NCBI GenBank assembly: GCA_029216955.1
Contig: JANAVB010003400.1
Span: 18,121,451 to 18,185,450 of the forward strand
DNA length: 64,000 nucleotides
DNA from: Iris pallida
Lineage: Eukaryota; Streptophyta; Magnoliopsida; Asparagales; Iridaceae
Reading direction: 5' to 3'
Of the stretch, positions 31,516-41,678 are shown in pieces. The notes beneath the pieces were generated by a model. That model did not search any database, had not been told where the DNA came from, and was given only the letters and a program-made list of their open reading frames with translations. The translations under genes were made by a program, and so were the position numbers. Position 1 is the stretch's first letter. Every line of letters begins with the position of its first letter.

Positions 31516-33884
31516 GTTTGTTTATATAATTTGTTCATTGACTATTATCTTCAATTGCGTTTATTTTCCATTTACTATTACATGCTCATTTATTACTATT
31601 ACATGCTCATTTACTATTACATGCTCATTTACTATTACATGTTTATTTAGATTAATAACTAAGTTAAATAATTGTATTCATGTCATGATGAAGTTTGGCA
31701 GATTGAATATATTAATTTTTTGAGTTAGAGAAGTATATAAATATACTAATTAAAGTATTGTTGCTCCTTGAACCTGTTTCCTATGTATTGATTTTGCCTT
31801 TTGCCTTTTCTCTGTATTGATTAAAGTATAGATATGTCTTGTGTGTTGTTTCATAGAATGTGTGTAGGGTCTGCAGAATTGTGTCTCTGTGTGTGTGCTA
31901 GTAGTAGCAGCAGTAGTGTGTGATACACGTGATTATTAGAATTTGCAGACAATAGTATTCTAGTGTATCTTCTAGTTCTTGAATGGAAAGGTGATTTGGT
32001 CGTTCTCAGTTTAAGGGATTAGCTTTCATGCTCATTCCCATTAAATGGAAAGGTGAATGGATTATCTTTCATGCTCATTCCCCTTGAATGGAAAGATAAT
32101 ACACATGTGATACCATGCCCTGATAATACACATGTGATACCATGCCCTAATAAGAATAAGCAAGTTTCTAAAGCCGTAGCCGTCAAGAAGTTGCATCAAG
32201 CCATACATGTTGAAATTGAAGTTGCAGGCAGAGCAAGGAGGGAGAGTAGGTATTACAATCCTGGCAGTGTGGTTTGAGCCATTCACAGACTTACCAAAGG
32301 ATGTTGCTATATCTAACAAATTTAAGGATTTCTATATGGGATGGTCAGAGCTGCATTAATCCTTTACTAGTACAATTTCCTTCTATTTCTCGACGCCTCT
32401 TCTTTATTTGGAGTTCTTTATTGCTCTGTACCAGGTTCTTGGATCCACTTGCTTATGGTGGACTTGCTTTGTACCATGTTCTTGGAGCTACAAGCTGGGT
32501 TCACACAGTGGTATAATCCTTTTTACAAGTTTACTTAAAATGCATGACCTAGATTGCCTAGTTACCATGTTAAAGTCTATGTTGCTACTGATTACTGTAG
32601 TATAGGCCAATTAGTACAACACATTTGGACTACTTTGATCAATATCTATATTTTATGGACATATTTATGATGCATGATATGGATGTTTGATATTTTCACA
32701 TATGCCGATGTATAATCCCATATCCACCTATCCAGTATACCAAATCCCGTATGGGCCATGTATAATATTTAGATCTTTGCTCACAACATATGTTTTAGGC
32801 TATGTTCATATGTATTGAGGCAAAACTAGGAGGAAAGGTATCTCATGATCTTGTAAAGCATGACTTTATTTTTGTAGAGAAACTGCCGGTGTCGAAGGCC
32901 AACTCTGGCTGTTGTACCCATTCTTTTTTACTTTGCAGGTAATGATACCAAAATACTTGTGCTTCTCAGACTAGGTATGGATAATTGCATATGGCTGACT
33001 ATTTTCCAGTATATTAATTTGTGGCCTAGATCATATAAAAGTTAACCTATTTTTGCTCCTTCCCACTTTGCTATCTTCTGCTGCTCACCAATATTTTGTG
33101 TTACAGAGTAGCCTACATGCATATATAAACTCGATCTCAGCCACAAAATATACTCCATTGACAAGGATACTTTGTGTAGTGCATTGTCACCTTTCAGTTC
33201 ATCAGCTAGTTGTGACTTATGAAGCAATTTGTAGGCAACTTCTTATGTAGATATTAATCTATGGGCATATGCTTTGAACCTAGTATTCTTTTGGCAAGCT
33301 AATCATGGCCTACTAGCTAGGTTAACTAACTCTTTTGGCAAGCTAATCACTGATACCAGACAGTTAGTGCACTTGATATACTGATATAATTGACAGTTAA
33401 TATAACTTTCCTACTAATATATGTCAGTTTTTTAAAATTTGTTCTTTGATACAGTTGATATATGCTAAAAAAACTTGGTCCTCTGGTATTGTTGATATCT
33501 GTTTGTACACACACACACACAGATTTAATTTCTTTCTCTTGTTCTCTCAGGAACTACTGAATGAGGTGCTGTGAATATGGGAGGGATGTGCTCCGGCAAA
33601 GTTTGCTACTTATTTTGGTTTTATTTGTATAGTTTTCAATATTGAATGTTTAAGATGTATGGAAAATATATACATTGGTTGGATATGTTTGTGGTTAGAC
33701 AAGCGTTGGATGTTTGTGGTTGGACGTGTGTCTGAAGTTTGTGGTGTATGGACAATATACAGTTTGTTAATATAAAAATTGGATTTTGTAGTTATTTGAT
33801 GTATTAAATCTTCTGGATTATTGATATTATGTGTGTTCGATTCATAATATAGAATTATAAATGGAATTTTGGCTTTAGCTTCTC
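31516..33884 (+). other. CACTA interior, no recognisable gene
   Basis: AT-rich DNA with several splice-site-like spots (for example CTCTCAG at 33544-33550) but no coding motif I can name. A 26-bp tandem duplication (AATACACATGTGATACCATG) lies at about 32096-32147, and an (AC)n run at 33508-33522. Further captured exons may be present but are not legible by eye. Confidence 0.45.
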
Positions 33885-34210
33885 TTGACGGTTATAAAAC
33901 GTCAATAATTAACTCAATACTGCAGCAGAAGGGCTTTTCTTGACGGCTAATAGCCGTCATCTAGGCCGGAGTCAAGAAAAGTTTTAACCTATATTGACGG
34001 TTTCTAAAAACTGCTATCTTGAAGGCTAAAAACGGTCAAGAAAACTACTTCATATGACGGCCAAAAATCATCAAGAAAGCGCTGTCAGCGTCCGTCAAAA
34101 AAAATGGGGGTCTTTTCTTGACTCTGGCCTACTTGACGGATCCGCAACCGTCAAGATACCCATTTCTTGACGGGGAAAAGCCGTCAAGAAAAGCCTTTTT
34201 TCTTGTAGTG
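33885..34210 (-). repeat. Right CACTA subterminal repeats and TIR
   Basis: At least ten copies of CTTGACGG or CCGTCAAG, several arranged as inverted pairs (CTTGACGG...GCCGTCAAG). The right TIR closes at 34210. The motif is shared with 24220-24410. Confidence 0.85.
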
Positions 34211-35460
34211 CCAGGATCCGGAGACTAATAGTGAATCTAACGCACCTTCCCAAGCTCCTCCTACTACCGACAATCGTACTTTGCCATGGTCATCTGCCCC
34301 GCCAGTGTCAGATGACATACATGAAGCTCTTAGGGAGTTGCGGGCTCGCTTTGACGCCAACGACAAGCGGGAAGCGCTCCAAAAACTTGGGATTCGGCAA
34401 CCATATCCTCCTAAATGGAACAATGTGGTTTACTCTCCCAAGTACAAACCACAGTCCTTGACCCCGTTTGACGGAAAGGAGTCTCCCCGTCGATTTTTGA
34501 TATACTTGGTATGCATGACGGGGCACTTGCCAAAGGTCGATGTCCTGCTCATAAATATGTTTACCAGGCATTACAAGGGTTGGCCTATGAATGGTTCTGT
34601 AGCCTTCCTGATAACTGCATTTCTTCTTTTGAAGACCTCAAGCATCTATTCCTTTCACAATTTTATGAAGGAGGGATGGATATGATAATGTCCTCTATCA
34701 TGAAGATCGCCCAGAAGGAAAATGAGTCAGTCCGTGCCTACATTGAACGCTTCCGTCAGGCATCCTTGAGGCTATCTCCTGGCATCCCTGAGCCAGTATT
34801 GATAGACGGATATCGCAAGAACATGCTCCCAACAATCAAGTTGTGGACCAACTCCACTCAGTGCAAGAGTCGACGAGATTCATTATTAGTGCCGATAGTG
34901 CTGAAAAGAGTTCCAAGAAGGTACGCTTGCTGGGGGTAAACTTTCCTACTCTTGACGACAAGGTAAAATGCCCCTCTGGCAACAACTCTGTTAACAGCAG
35001 CCGAGACGAAAAAGGGAAGCAAGCCCTGGCCGTCAACATTTCTAAGAGTTCAATATCCTTGAACCAAAAGTCGATAGAGGCAGCAAGGCCGAAGGAAAAT
35101 TATTTCTTCAACGATGACGACGTATTGGAGCTCTTAAATGTGCCGATGAAGGGCGATAAGCTCCAGCTTCCTCCTCCCAAACGTCCTGATGAGGTGGACA
35201 AGGTGGAAAATCCTAAGTATTGTCACTACCACCGATACGTTCACTATCCAACACGTGACTGTTACGTGTTGAAGAAGTAGAATTAATGGATGATTGATGC
35301 CAAGGTCCTCTCAATCGACTATGAGGACAAGATGGTCACCACAAACATGATGATCCTTCAGTTTGATAACTTTACGGCAACGGAGGCCCAAGACGGCGTC
35401 ATCCTGATTCCTAAGGTGACGATGGAGGTCGTAACCTCCCGCCAGCCCGCAACAATGCTA
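34211..35460 (+). pseudogene. Tat-A gag
   Basis: Homologous to Tat-B 42620-43880. Legible blocks: RQPYPPKWNNVVYSPKYK (start of the gag core; RQPYPAAW in Tat-B), YEWFCSLPDNCISSFEDLK, ESVRAYIERFRQASLRL, and the Cys/His motif KYCHYHRYVHYPTRDCYVLK near 35218-35275. The pieces lie in three frames with frameshifts near 34550 and 34850, and a stop at 35278. The coding began upstream of the CACTA insertion. Confidence 0.8.
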
Positions 35461-37553
35461 AGGGGTTAGTTCCACTTACAATGTCCTGAGACAAAGTTAT
35501 GTAGGTCTACCACGATCTTGCTCCGGACTTGATGCAGCCGACAGTACATCCCACCAAGAGAAATAAGTCTAAACCGTGTCGCATGGTCTTCGCCTCGACC
35601 GACGAAGCGCTGGTCAGCAAGACCTGGTCGAGTCTGCCCTATTAGCGAAAAGGCGATTCGGCTCCGAAGGAAGATGCATCTCCCCCTACTGTGCCTACTA
35701 CACCCCTTTGCTTCGGAGGGAGGTCCATACCATCCTCCTATAACGGTTAAACAGAAACATAAGGAGACTCGCTTCGATAAACCACTAAAGAAAGATTTTG
35801 CAGTGGGGTTAATCAAGCTATACAACTTTGACATATTGGCACAACTTGCCAACACTTCGACGAGGTTGTCACTCTTCGAGCTCCTCCGTCTCTCTAAAGA
35901 GACTCGGAAGGCCTTGAGCGAGACATTACAACATACTGACTTTTTCCTCAGTCAGGTTCAGCAGCCTGAAGAAGACCCTACAGCTTGCCCATATTGTCAT
36001 AGTGTGGTCAAAACGATCCCAAACATCACCTTCTCTCAGCAAGACATATTGCTGAAGAACAATAGGCACAATAGACCTTTATACTATACAAGGTATATTG
36101 TTGCCATCAAAGTGGATCGTATGCATATCGATTCAGAATCTTCTCTCAATATCATCCCTAGAGCCTACTTTAGACCCTGGGCATACCGATGCATCATCTA
36201 TCTATTACCAGCACAACTATCAGCGACAACGCCGGCAGAAGCAACCCTTTGGGAAAGATTCGCCTTAAGTATCAAATAGGCGACTTGCAAATGGAGGTGA
36301 CATGTTATGTCATGGATGCTGATGTATCCTACAATGTCTTACTTGGGCGTCCATGGATACATGAATACATGATAGTACCATCCACACTCCACTAGTACAT
36401 GAAGTATGTTGTCAACAGCGGAGTGGTCAGGACAGAGTTTGCTGACGTTGATCCCTTCAAAGGGATCGAGGTCTACTATGTTGACGCATACCTCTACCAG
36501 TCAGCCCATTAGGAGGAACAAGATGCCGATGCGATGATAAGATGGAGGCAAAGGTAACTTCTAATGAGCCCCTGAGAGTTTGCCTTAAGGGATGTGCTCC
36601 CAACACATCAGCTCTCCCCTGGTAGTCAAACTCCAAAGGAGAACTCAAGAACCTCTCATGGCTAAATTCTATGGAAATCCATAAGAAACCATTGTGGTCA
36701 TACTCTAAACTTCTCGGCCACCATCAAGAGAGGACCGACCAGCCGTAAGGACCCCGGCACCTCTAGTTGTCAAACTAGGAAAAAAGCTCCTAAGCCTCCA
36801 CTCGTAGCAATTGCAGATAGTGAATCAAATGAATATGTAGCTGCTCATGCTAATATACCATCACTGGATGATGTAATCCCCGGTGACCAAATTCTATATT
36901 TTATTAATAAAGGTTATCTTTGAATTATCCTAATCCTGTACAGTAGAATGTCATGTATACCTTAGATAATGCTTTAGGCTCACTACAAACACAAATAACA
37001 ATTGCTAATGTTGTAAACCGGTCCTCCTATCCCGAGGTGCTAGATTTGTGGTTCCAACCAAAAAGATGGAGGAGAAGCCCATTATCTTCGGTAAGGTGGA
37101 ATGTCACCAAAACATCTCCCCAATTGAACTATAGCCCGATAACGACAAAATGCAAATATACCATTATACCCCTTAAGCAAACCCTCATCCAAAAGATGGG
37201 TTACGACTTAAACAGCAGTAATGACCTAAATTATGGAAAAGGTCGACGCCTACCCGTACGCCTTCCTGCTCCAAAAATAAAGCCTCAGGATTACTACAAT
37301 CGCACTCATCGCATGCTAGGCTATGTAACGCCTCCAACAACCCCAGAGAATTCGAAAGTCGAAGTTGGGATGCACTCCTACTCATCTGAATCCTCTACCT
37401 GGGACTTTGAGACCAATATTAGCCAAGTCTTTGAGAAAGTTTTATCTGTCAATATGACGCCTGCACACCCTTCAACAGAGGATGATGGCCAGGCGCTGGA
37501 GTTCTTCGAAGAAGAACCTTGGGCTCAACGCCTAGGATCTCAATGAGAGCTGC
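35461..37553 (+). pseudogene. Tat-A protease and PR-RT linker
   Basis: The protease shows VDRMHIDSESSLNIIP, where the usual active site D(S/T)GSS has Glu for Gly, then VSYNVLLGRPWIHEYM. The linker contains YYNRTHRMLGYVTPPTTPENS, parallel to Tat-B near 45930-45990. Frames change several times and stops are frequent. The stretch 36500-36950 is too decayed to read. At 37554 it is interrupted by the copia solo LTR and resumes at 39003. Confidence 0.75.
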
Positions 37554-37558
37554 GTTTC

Positions 37559-38997
37559 TGATGGAATTGGTATCCCTAGGATCGCATATTTATCTATGCG
37601 ACATAACCATGGCCATGCGGCCGAGTCATCTTACACATAGTGATTTCTTATCTATGTGTTATGACGAAACCATGCGACATGATAATTTATCAACCATGCG
37701 GCATGACTGCAAAGTTAATCTACGCATGTATCAATACGAGCCCTTCAACGGGGAAAATTCTAGGATGACGAATTAGTGTGCATATCAATTGATGAAGCAT
37801 GAACATGTTTAATCTCGTTATCTAACCCTTCAATGGCAGAAACCAGGGTTTACGAATTATACCTGAAGCAGCGAGGAGTTGACGACAGTTTCTAGAAATC
37901 TTGATCGATCAACAACCTCAAGATCTTCTATCGTATTCCTTTCTCGAGTTGGACGTCGTGTGGGCAACGATCTTACAACCTTTTCTTCTCCTTGGCTGTT
38001 CTCCCTTTCTCTCATTTTGTGATGAATAAATTATAGAAAGATGCTCTTCTTAGGATACCTATGACAGCAAGAGAATAGAGGGTATATATAGGCTACGACA
38101 GGGACTATGAGAAGAAATTAGGTTCAGGTCTCATAACGCGTCTAGGTATCCTGTATTCAGCCCAAACACATAACCCAGGCCTGTTAACAATAGCTTGGTC
38201 CACTAAGGAGCTACTATTGCACTACCTTCATAATCCTAAATTATGTTTATGGACTCCTTATTATATGCTTGTTTGTCTCCTCATGTTAAGATATCGAACA
38301 TCCGTCAATTACTGACAACTATATTGATATACATCTTTTGTCCTTAAGTAGTACCACTCAACTTTATTTGTCATGTCAGATATAATCTACCTGCAGGGTT
38401 TATATGACAATCCTTATGAGTTCCTTAAGGGGACATCATCAACCCTATACATCGGGATATGGATTCCTTTTATAATCAACAGTCCATCATACACATAATG
38501 CCATTACCCAATTCATAGAGGTTATTGACTCATTATGAATCTCACTCTTTTATGAATCAAAGTAATGCACACTATATATACATGTCTGTTATTATATCCG
38601 GATTAAGAGCACAAGCATCCATAATAACTGAGATATTTTTCACTTATGTATTCAGTACAAAGAGAACAACCTCAAGTGGTCTTATTCAATACACACAACG
38701 TGCACTAGTATAAACCTATAATCAAGATAGACTAATGCCAGATTACACTACAACCTTACTAATAGTTTGTCGAAATCCATCTAGGTTGTGAACCATGTAT
38801 ATATTCTACAAGGGATTGAAAATATGATCTTTTGTGTGTTACCACACACCATATTATCTATAATGTAGAATATCAGACACTTGCATTAATATATAACAAA
38901 TATAAAATGCCAACATTTGCCGATATAATTCTCATTCAAAAATAATATATAAATATAGTTAATACAAAAGTGATACTTTTAGTATATAATCCTAATG
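37559..38997 (-). mobile_element. Copia solo LTR, 1439 bp, TSD GTTTC
   Basis: Same family as the LTRs at 49287-50557 and 63738-64000 (shared CTCGAGTTGGACGTCGT, GAATCTCACTCTTTTATGA and the TTTTAGTATATAA end). It is flanked by GTTTC at 37554-37558 and 38998-39002, and Tat-A homology to Tat-B is seamless across it. No internal sequence remains, so the element was lost by LTR-LTR recombination. About 190 bp near 37590-37780 with ATGCGGC/ATGCGAC motifs are absent from the other LTR copy. Confidence 0.9.
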
Positions 38998-39002
38998 GTT
39001 TC

Positions 39003-39307
39003 AACCAATAAGAGCCTCCCACCGAAGACGAGGTCATACAAATCGACTTAGGTCATGAATCCTCGGCTAAACCTATCTTCATCAGTTAAAGCCTATCGAG
39101 AGAAGACCGTAAATTGTTGGTACAGCTTATCCAGGATTATATTGACATCTCCTCTTGGAGTTATGAAGATACATCAGGATTAGACCTACAAATTGCAATA
39201 CATAAACTAAATATCCTGCCAAATGCTAAACCTGTCAAATAGTAGAAGCGACACTTTTGTCCTGATGTCATGGATGCCATCGAAACCGAAGCAAGCGGTT
39301 TCATTCG
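39003..39307 (+). pseudogene. Tat-A reverse transcriptase N-terminal part
   Basis: It aligns with Tat-B 46200-46510: the 'CCACCGAAGACGAGGT' segment, the QLIQDYIDISSWSYEDTSG region (YINVFTWSYKDMPG in Tat-B), and IEAE...SGFIR (IETEASGFIR here). Several stops are present. It ends where Tat-B begins. Confidence 0.75.
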
Positions 39308-39875
39308 TGTAGAAGCATGAAAATACAGGACTATGCGCCCACATGAAGATGAGATTATGCACCCACATGATAAAGGGGCTATGCGTCCACATGGCCAAAG
39401 GGGCTATGCGCCCATAACATTTTCTCCATGCAGTAAAAACATGCGCCCAAGTGTGGGCGCATAGTTTGCTCCCAGCACTATGCGTCCAAGGCAGAAACAA
39501 CCCTGTAGAAGCATGGAAAAGAATGGTAATTCATATGCGGCCCAGATTCAGCATGAAGCTCCATGCGGCTCAAAAGCTTGAAGAGTTTTATGCGGCTCAG
39601 AAAATCCCAGAGAGCCGCATGCGGCTCAGGAATTTTATGCGGCTCAGGAAGAGCCACGTGGCCCCATGCGGCTCAAGACATGCCGATTACAGCTGGCCAT
39701 AATTACTCCCTACGGCTGGCCATTAAATGTTCTGACATAAAGTGGCAGTTCTGACGGCTCTGACATAATGAAGAGATGCGTCATGCTCATCAAAAGACGA
39801 GAAAATCTCTGAGATAGCCGGCGCAGTTCATAAAGTCCAAAGAAGTTCTCTATGCGGACCGCCTGGGCTACCCTT

Positions 39876-40195
39876 ATGCGGCTCGGTTGTGGGGGCCACC
39901 CTTATGCGGCTCGGTTGTGGGGGCCACCCTTATGCGGCTCGGTTGTGGGGGGGGCACCCTTATGCGGTTCAGTTGGGGGGCCACCCTTATGCGGCTCATT
40001 TGTGAGGCCATCCTCATACGGCTTGGTTGTGGGGGCCACCCCCATTAGGCTCGGTTGTGAGGCCATCCTCATACGGTTCGGTTGTGAGACCACCCTCATG
40101 CGGCTCAGTTGTGAGGCCATCCTCATGCGGCTCAGTTATGAGGCCACACTCATGCGGCTCTGCCAGGATGCCCCGTTCATGCGGCTCGCAGCATA
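39876..40195 (+). repeat. 27-30 bp minisatellite in the Tat-B LTR
   Basis: Eleven units plus a partial one, starting at 39876 and each opening ATGCGGCTCGG (or ATACGG, ATTAGG) followed by TTGTGAGGCCA and CCCTT/CCTC. Most units are 27 bp. More dispersed ATGCGGCTCA copies lie at 39536-39680. Confidence 0.9.
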
Positions 40196-40414
40196 ATGGC
40201 AGTTGGGACACGTGGCAGAAGATTGACTAAGTCTTATCCACGCGGATTTATTGTAACCAATAAATCATAACAATGCAGATTTATTGCAACCAACGCAATG
40301 GCCCAGATTGATTTCCAACAAACAGATCAAAGTTAATCTTAACCAATCCCCAATCGCCCACTTTTTAAGGCACAGTTACAAGGATGTGACCACACCCCAC
40401 TCAGCACAAATTTC

Positions 40415-40422
40415 TATAAATA
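40415..40422 (+). promoter_or_regulatory. TATA box of the Tat-B LTR
   Basis: TATAAATA in TTTCTATAAATAGC, about 330 bp before the PBS. Confidence 0.65.
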
Positions 40423-40732
40423 GCATGGGATTATTTCTTTACACACACGGAGCAGGAGATATACACAGAGAGCATCCCACAGAGCAATACGCAGAGAGAG
40501 AGAGAGCACTTTTTCGTCGGAGCCAAGGCCGCGTTTGATCGTCCAAGGAGTAAGGCAGAGTTGATATCACTTTTCCGAGCCTCTACCGTCACCCCCCAGA
40601 ATCAAAAACTAAACAATTGTACATAGATTGCTTTTTCTAGGTTTTGTTCCTAGGCTCTCTTTGTACGAACGAGTTTGTATTGTGAATTAAAGTTCAGTCC
40701 TCCCATAAAACTGTTCTGTTCTTTGATAATCA

Positions 40733-40936
40733 ATGGCAAACACGATGACGACTCTGCTGGAGACTAACTTCTCCACTGCTGAGAAGTTGGTGACGCAATC
40801 GGACACAGCCAAGCTTGGCTCCACGCAACAGATGCTGGTTGTTCGCTTCGACCAGCAAGCATTTGAAGAGATGCTCTCCGACGGGAGCGCTAGCCCGGTC
40901 CAGAAGCGAGCCCGCATGAAGAAGGCCCACAGGTAG
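40733..40936 (+). CDS. Short leader ORF crossing the LTR/PBS junction (Tat-B copy)
   Basis: 67 codons. ATG at 40733 is within the last ten bases of the LTR, and the frame (MANTMTTLLETNFS) reads through the primer-binding site, then FDQQAFEEMLSDGS and ends KKAHR at TAG 40934-40936. The Tat-A copy has the same start, core and end position. Beyond the stop the same frame continues into the repeat ORF at 40979. I recognise no family. It could be a leader peptide or the N-terminus of a larger protein if TAG is a later mutation. Confidence 0.45.
   Translation: MANTMTTLLETNFSTAEKLVTQSDTAKLGSTQQMLVVRFDQQAFEEMLSDGSASPVQKRARMKKAHR
40746..40763 (+). other. Primer-binding site of Tat-B
   Basis: TGACGACTCTGCTGGAGA, three bases after the LTR end; equivalent to 8045-8062. 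Confidence 0.6.
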
Positions 40937-41467
40937 TGGAGGCCCAAATCATTTGCTCCTTCCCAAGCTCTGGAAGAAGTGTTTTCTGCTGCCCAAGACG
41001 GCGGAGAAGACTTGCATGCGGCCCCACTTCAGACCGTAGAGGACTCTGCTGTCCCCAAGTCCGACAGAGAAAAATACTACGATGCTGGACTTGCAGAGGC
41101 AAAGAGGGACTCTATGCGGTCCAGGAAGAAGCCGCATAAAGGCGCCAGCCGCATGAAGACTCATGCGGCCACAAAAGCCAGTCGCATGCAGAAGGCTCAT
41201 GCGGCCAAAACTTCCAGCCGCATGGAGGAGGCTCATGCGGCCACGACTTCCAACCGCATACAGAAGGTTCATGTGGCCACAGCTTCCAGCCGCATGCAAA
41301 CTGCTCAAGCGGCCACAAATGCCAGCCGCATGCAGACTGCTTATGCGACCACAAATGCCAGCCGCATACAGACTGCTCATGCAGCCACAAATGCCAGCCG
41401 CATGCAGACAGCCTATACGGCCACCAATCCCAGCCGCAGACCATCTGCTCCAGCGGCTCGGGTTTAG
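40937..41467 (+). CDS. Leader ORF with 12-residue tandem repeats
   Basis: Same frame as the short ORF before it, separated only by TAG 40934. It reads a charged N-terminal part (SDREKYYDAGLAEAKRD), then eight tandem repeats of the pattern SRMQTAHAATNA, and stops at 41465-41467. No known domain. The repeats are Ala-rich with regular Arg/Met/Gln and could form helix or be disordered. Tat-A has no such repeats, so they expanded in the Tat-B lineage. Whether it is translated is unknown. Confidence 0.4.
   Translation, partial: WRPKSFAPSQALEEVFSAAQDGGEDLHAAPLQTVEDSAVPKSDREKYYDAGLAEAKRDSMRSRKKPHKGASRMKTHAATKASRMQKAHAAKTSSRMEEAHAATTSNRIQKVHVATASSRMQTAQAATNASRMQTAYATTNASRIQTAHAATNASRMQTAYTATNPSRRPSAPAARV
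41147..41431 (+). repeat. 36-bp coding minisatellite
   Basis: Eight units of 33-36 bp, each with a GCCGCATG followed by CATGCGGCC, so the ATGCGGC core appears on both strands within one unit. All differences keep the frame open (the first unit has 33 bp). Confidence 0.9.
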
Positions 41468-41678
41468 TCTTCGACCGCCTCTCATGCGGTCCTGACCTCA
41501 GCTGCTCCTATAAGGATGTGCCAGACTCTGTGCGGCATAATTTGGACTCTTCCTACTATGCGCCCTTGGGTGATAGAGGAAAGAAGTCTAGGGCAGCGCA
41601 GGCTCATCGAGCTCAGTCAGCTGTCCCTCTGACCATCAGAGAGATTCGCTTACTGTTAGGCGGACCTCTGATGGAAAG

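Larger units (their letters stand above)
24193..34210 (+). mobile_element. Pack-CACTA transposon, about 10 kb, TSD CCA
   Basis: The ends are CACTACAAGAAAAA (24193) and its inverted form TTTTTTCTTGTAGTG (ending 34210), the CACTA/En-Spm terminal repeats. The 3-bp target CCA is present on both sides (24190-24192 and 34211-34213). Both ends carry many GACGG/CCGTC subterminal repeats, the expected transposase-binding zones. I can recognise no TNPA- or TNPD-like product, so it is non-autonomous. It carries host gene pieces (YIP4-like, TBL-like) and was later hit by a Mutator-like element and an LTR element. The strand is nominal, following the captured genes. Confidence 0.9.
39308..40742 (+). mobile_element. 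5' LTR of Tat-type element B
   Basis: It starts TGTAGAAGCATG at 39308, where Tat-A coding breaks off, and ends ATGGCAAACA at 40742, followed by the PBS. The start sequence recurs at 39504, so either the first 196 bp are duplicated or the true start is 39504. It holds the ATGCGGC minisatellite (39876-40195) and a TATA box at 40415. The other LTR is not in the window. Confidence 0.7.

Noticed and set aside
31268..31723. A 151-codon protein starting at 31268
   Set aside because: Only the exon part 31344-31515 matches TBL proteins; the sequence before is intron-like and after 31515 it reads through a splice donor into AT-rich intron.
16129..40195. Regularly spaced repeats resembling a CRISPR array
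   Set aside because: Core is short, spacing is irregular, spacers are themselves repeats, and the host is a plant.
39852..40196. ORF of about 114 codons with repeats
   Set aside because: It is the 27-bp minisatellite read in frame; units of 28 and 30 bp shift it, and it lies in the LTR before and across no promoter-start arrangement that supports translation.
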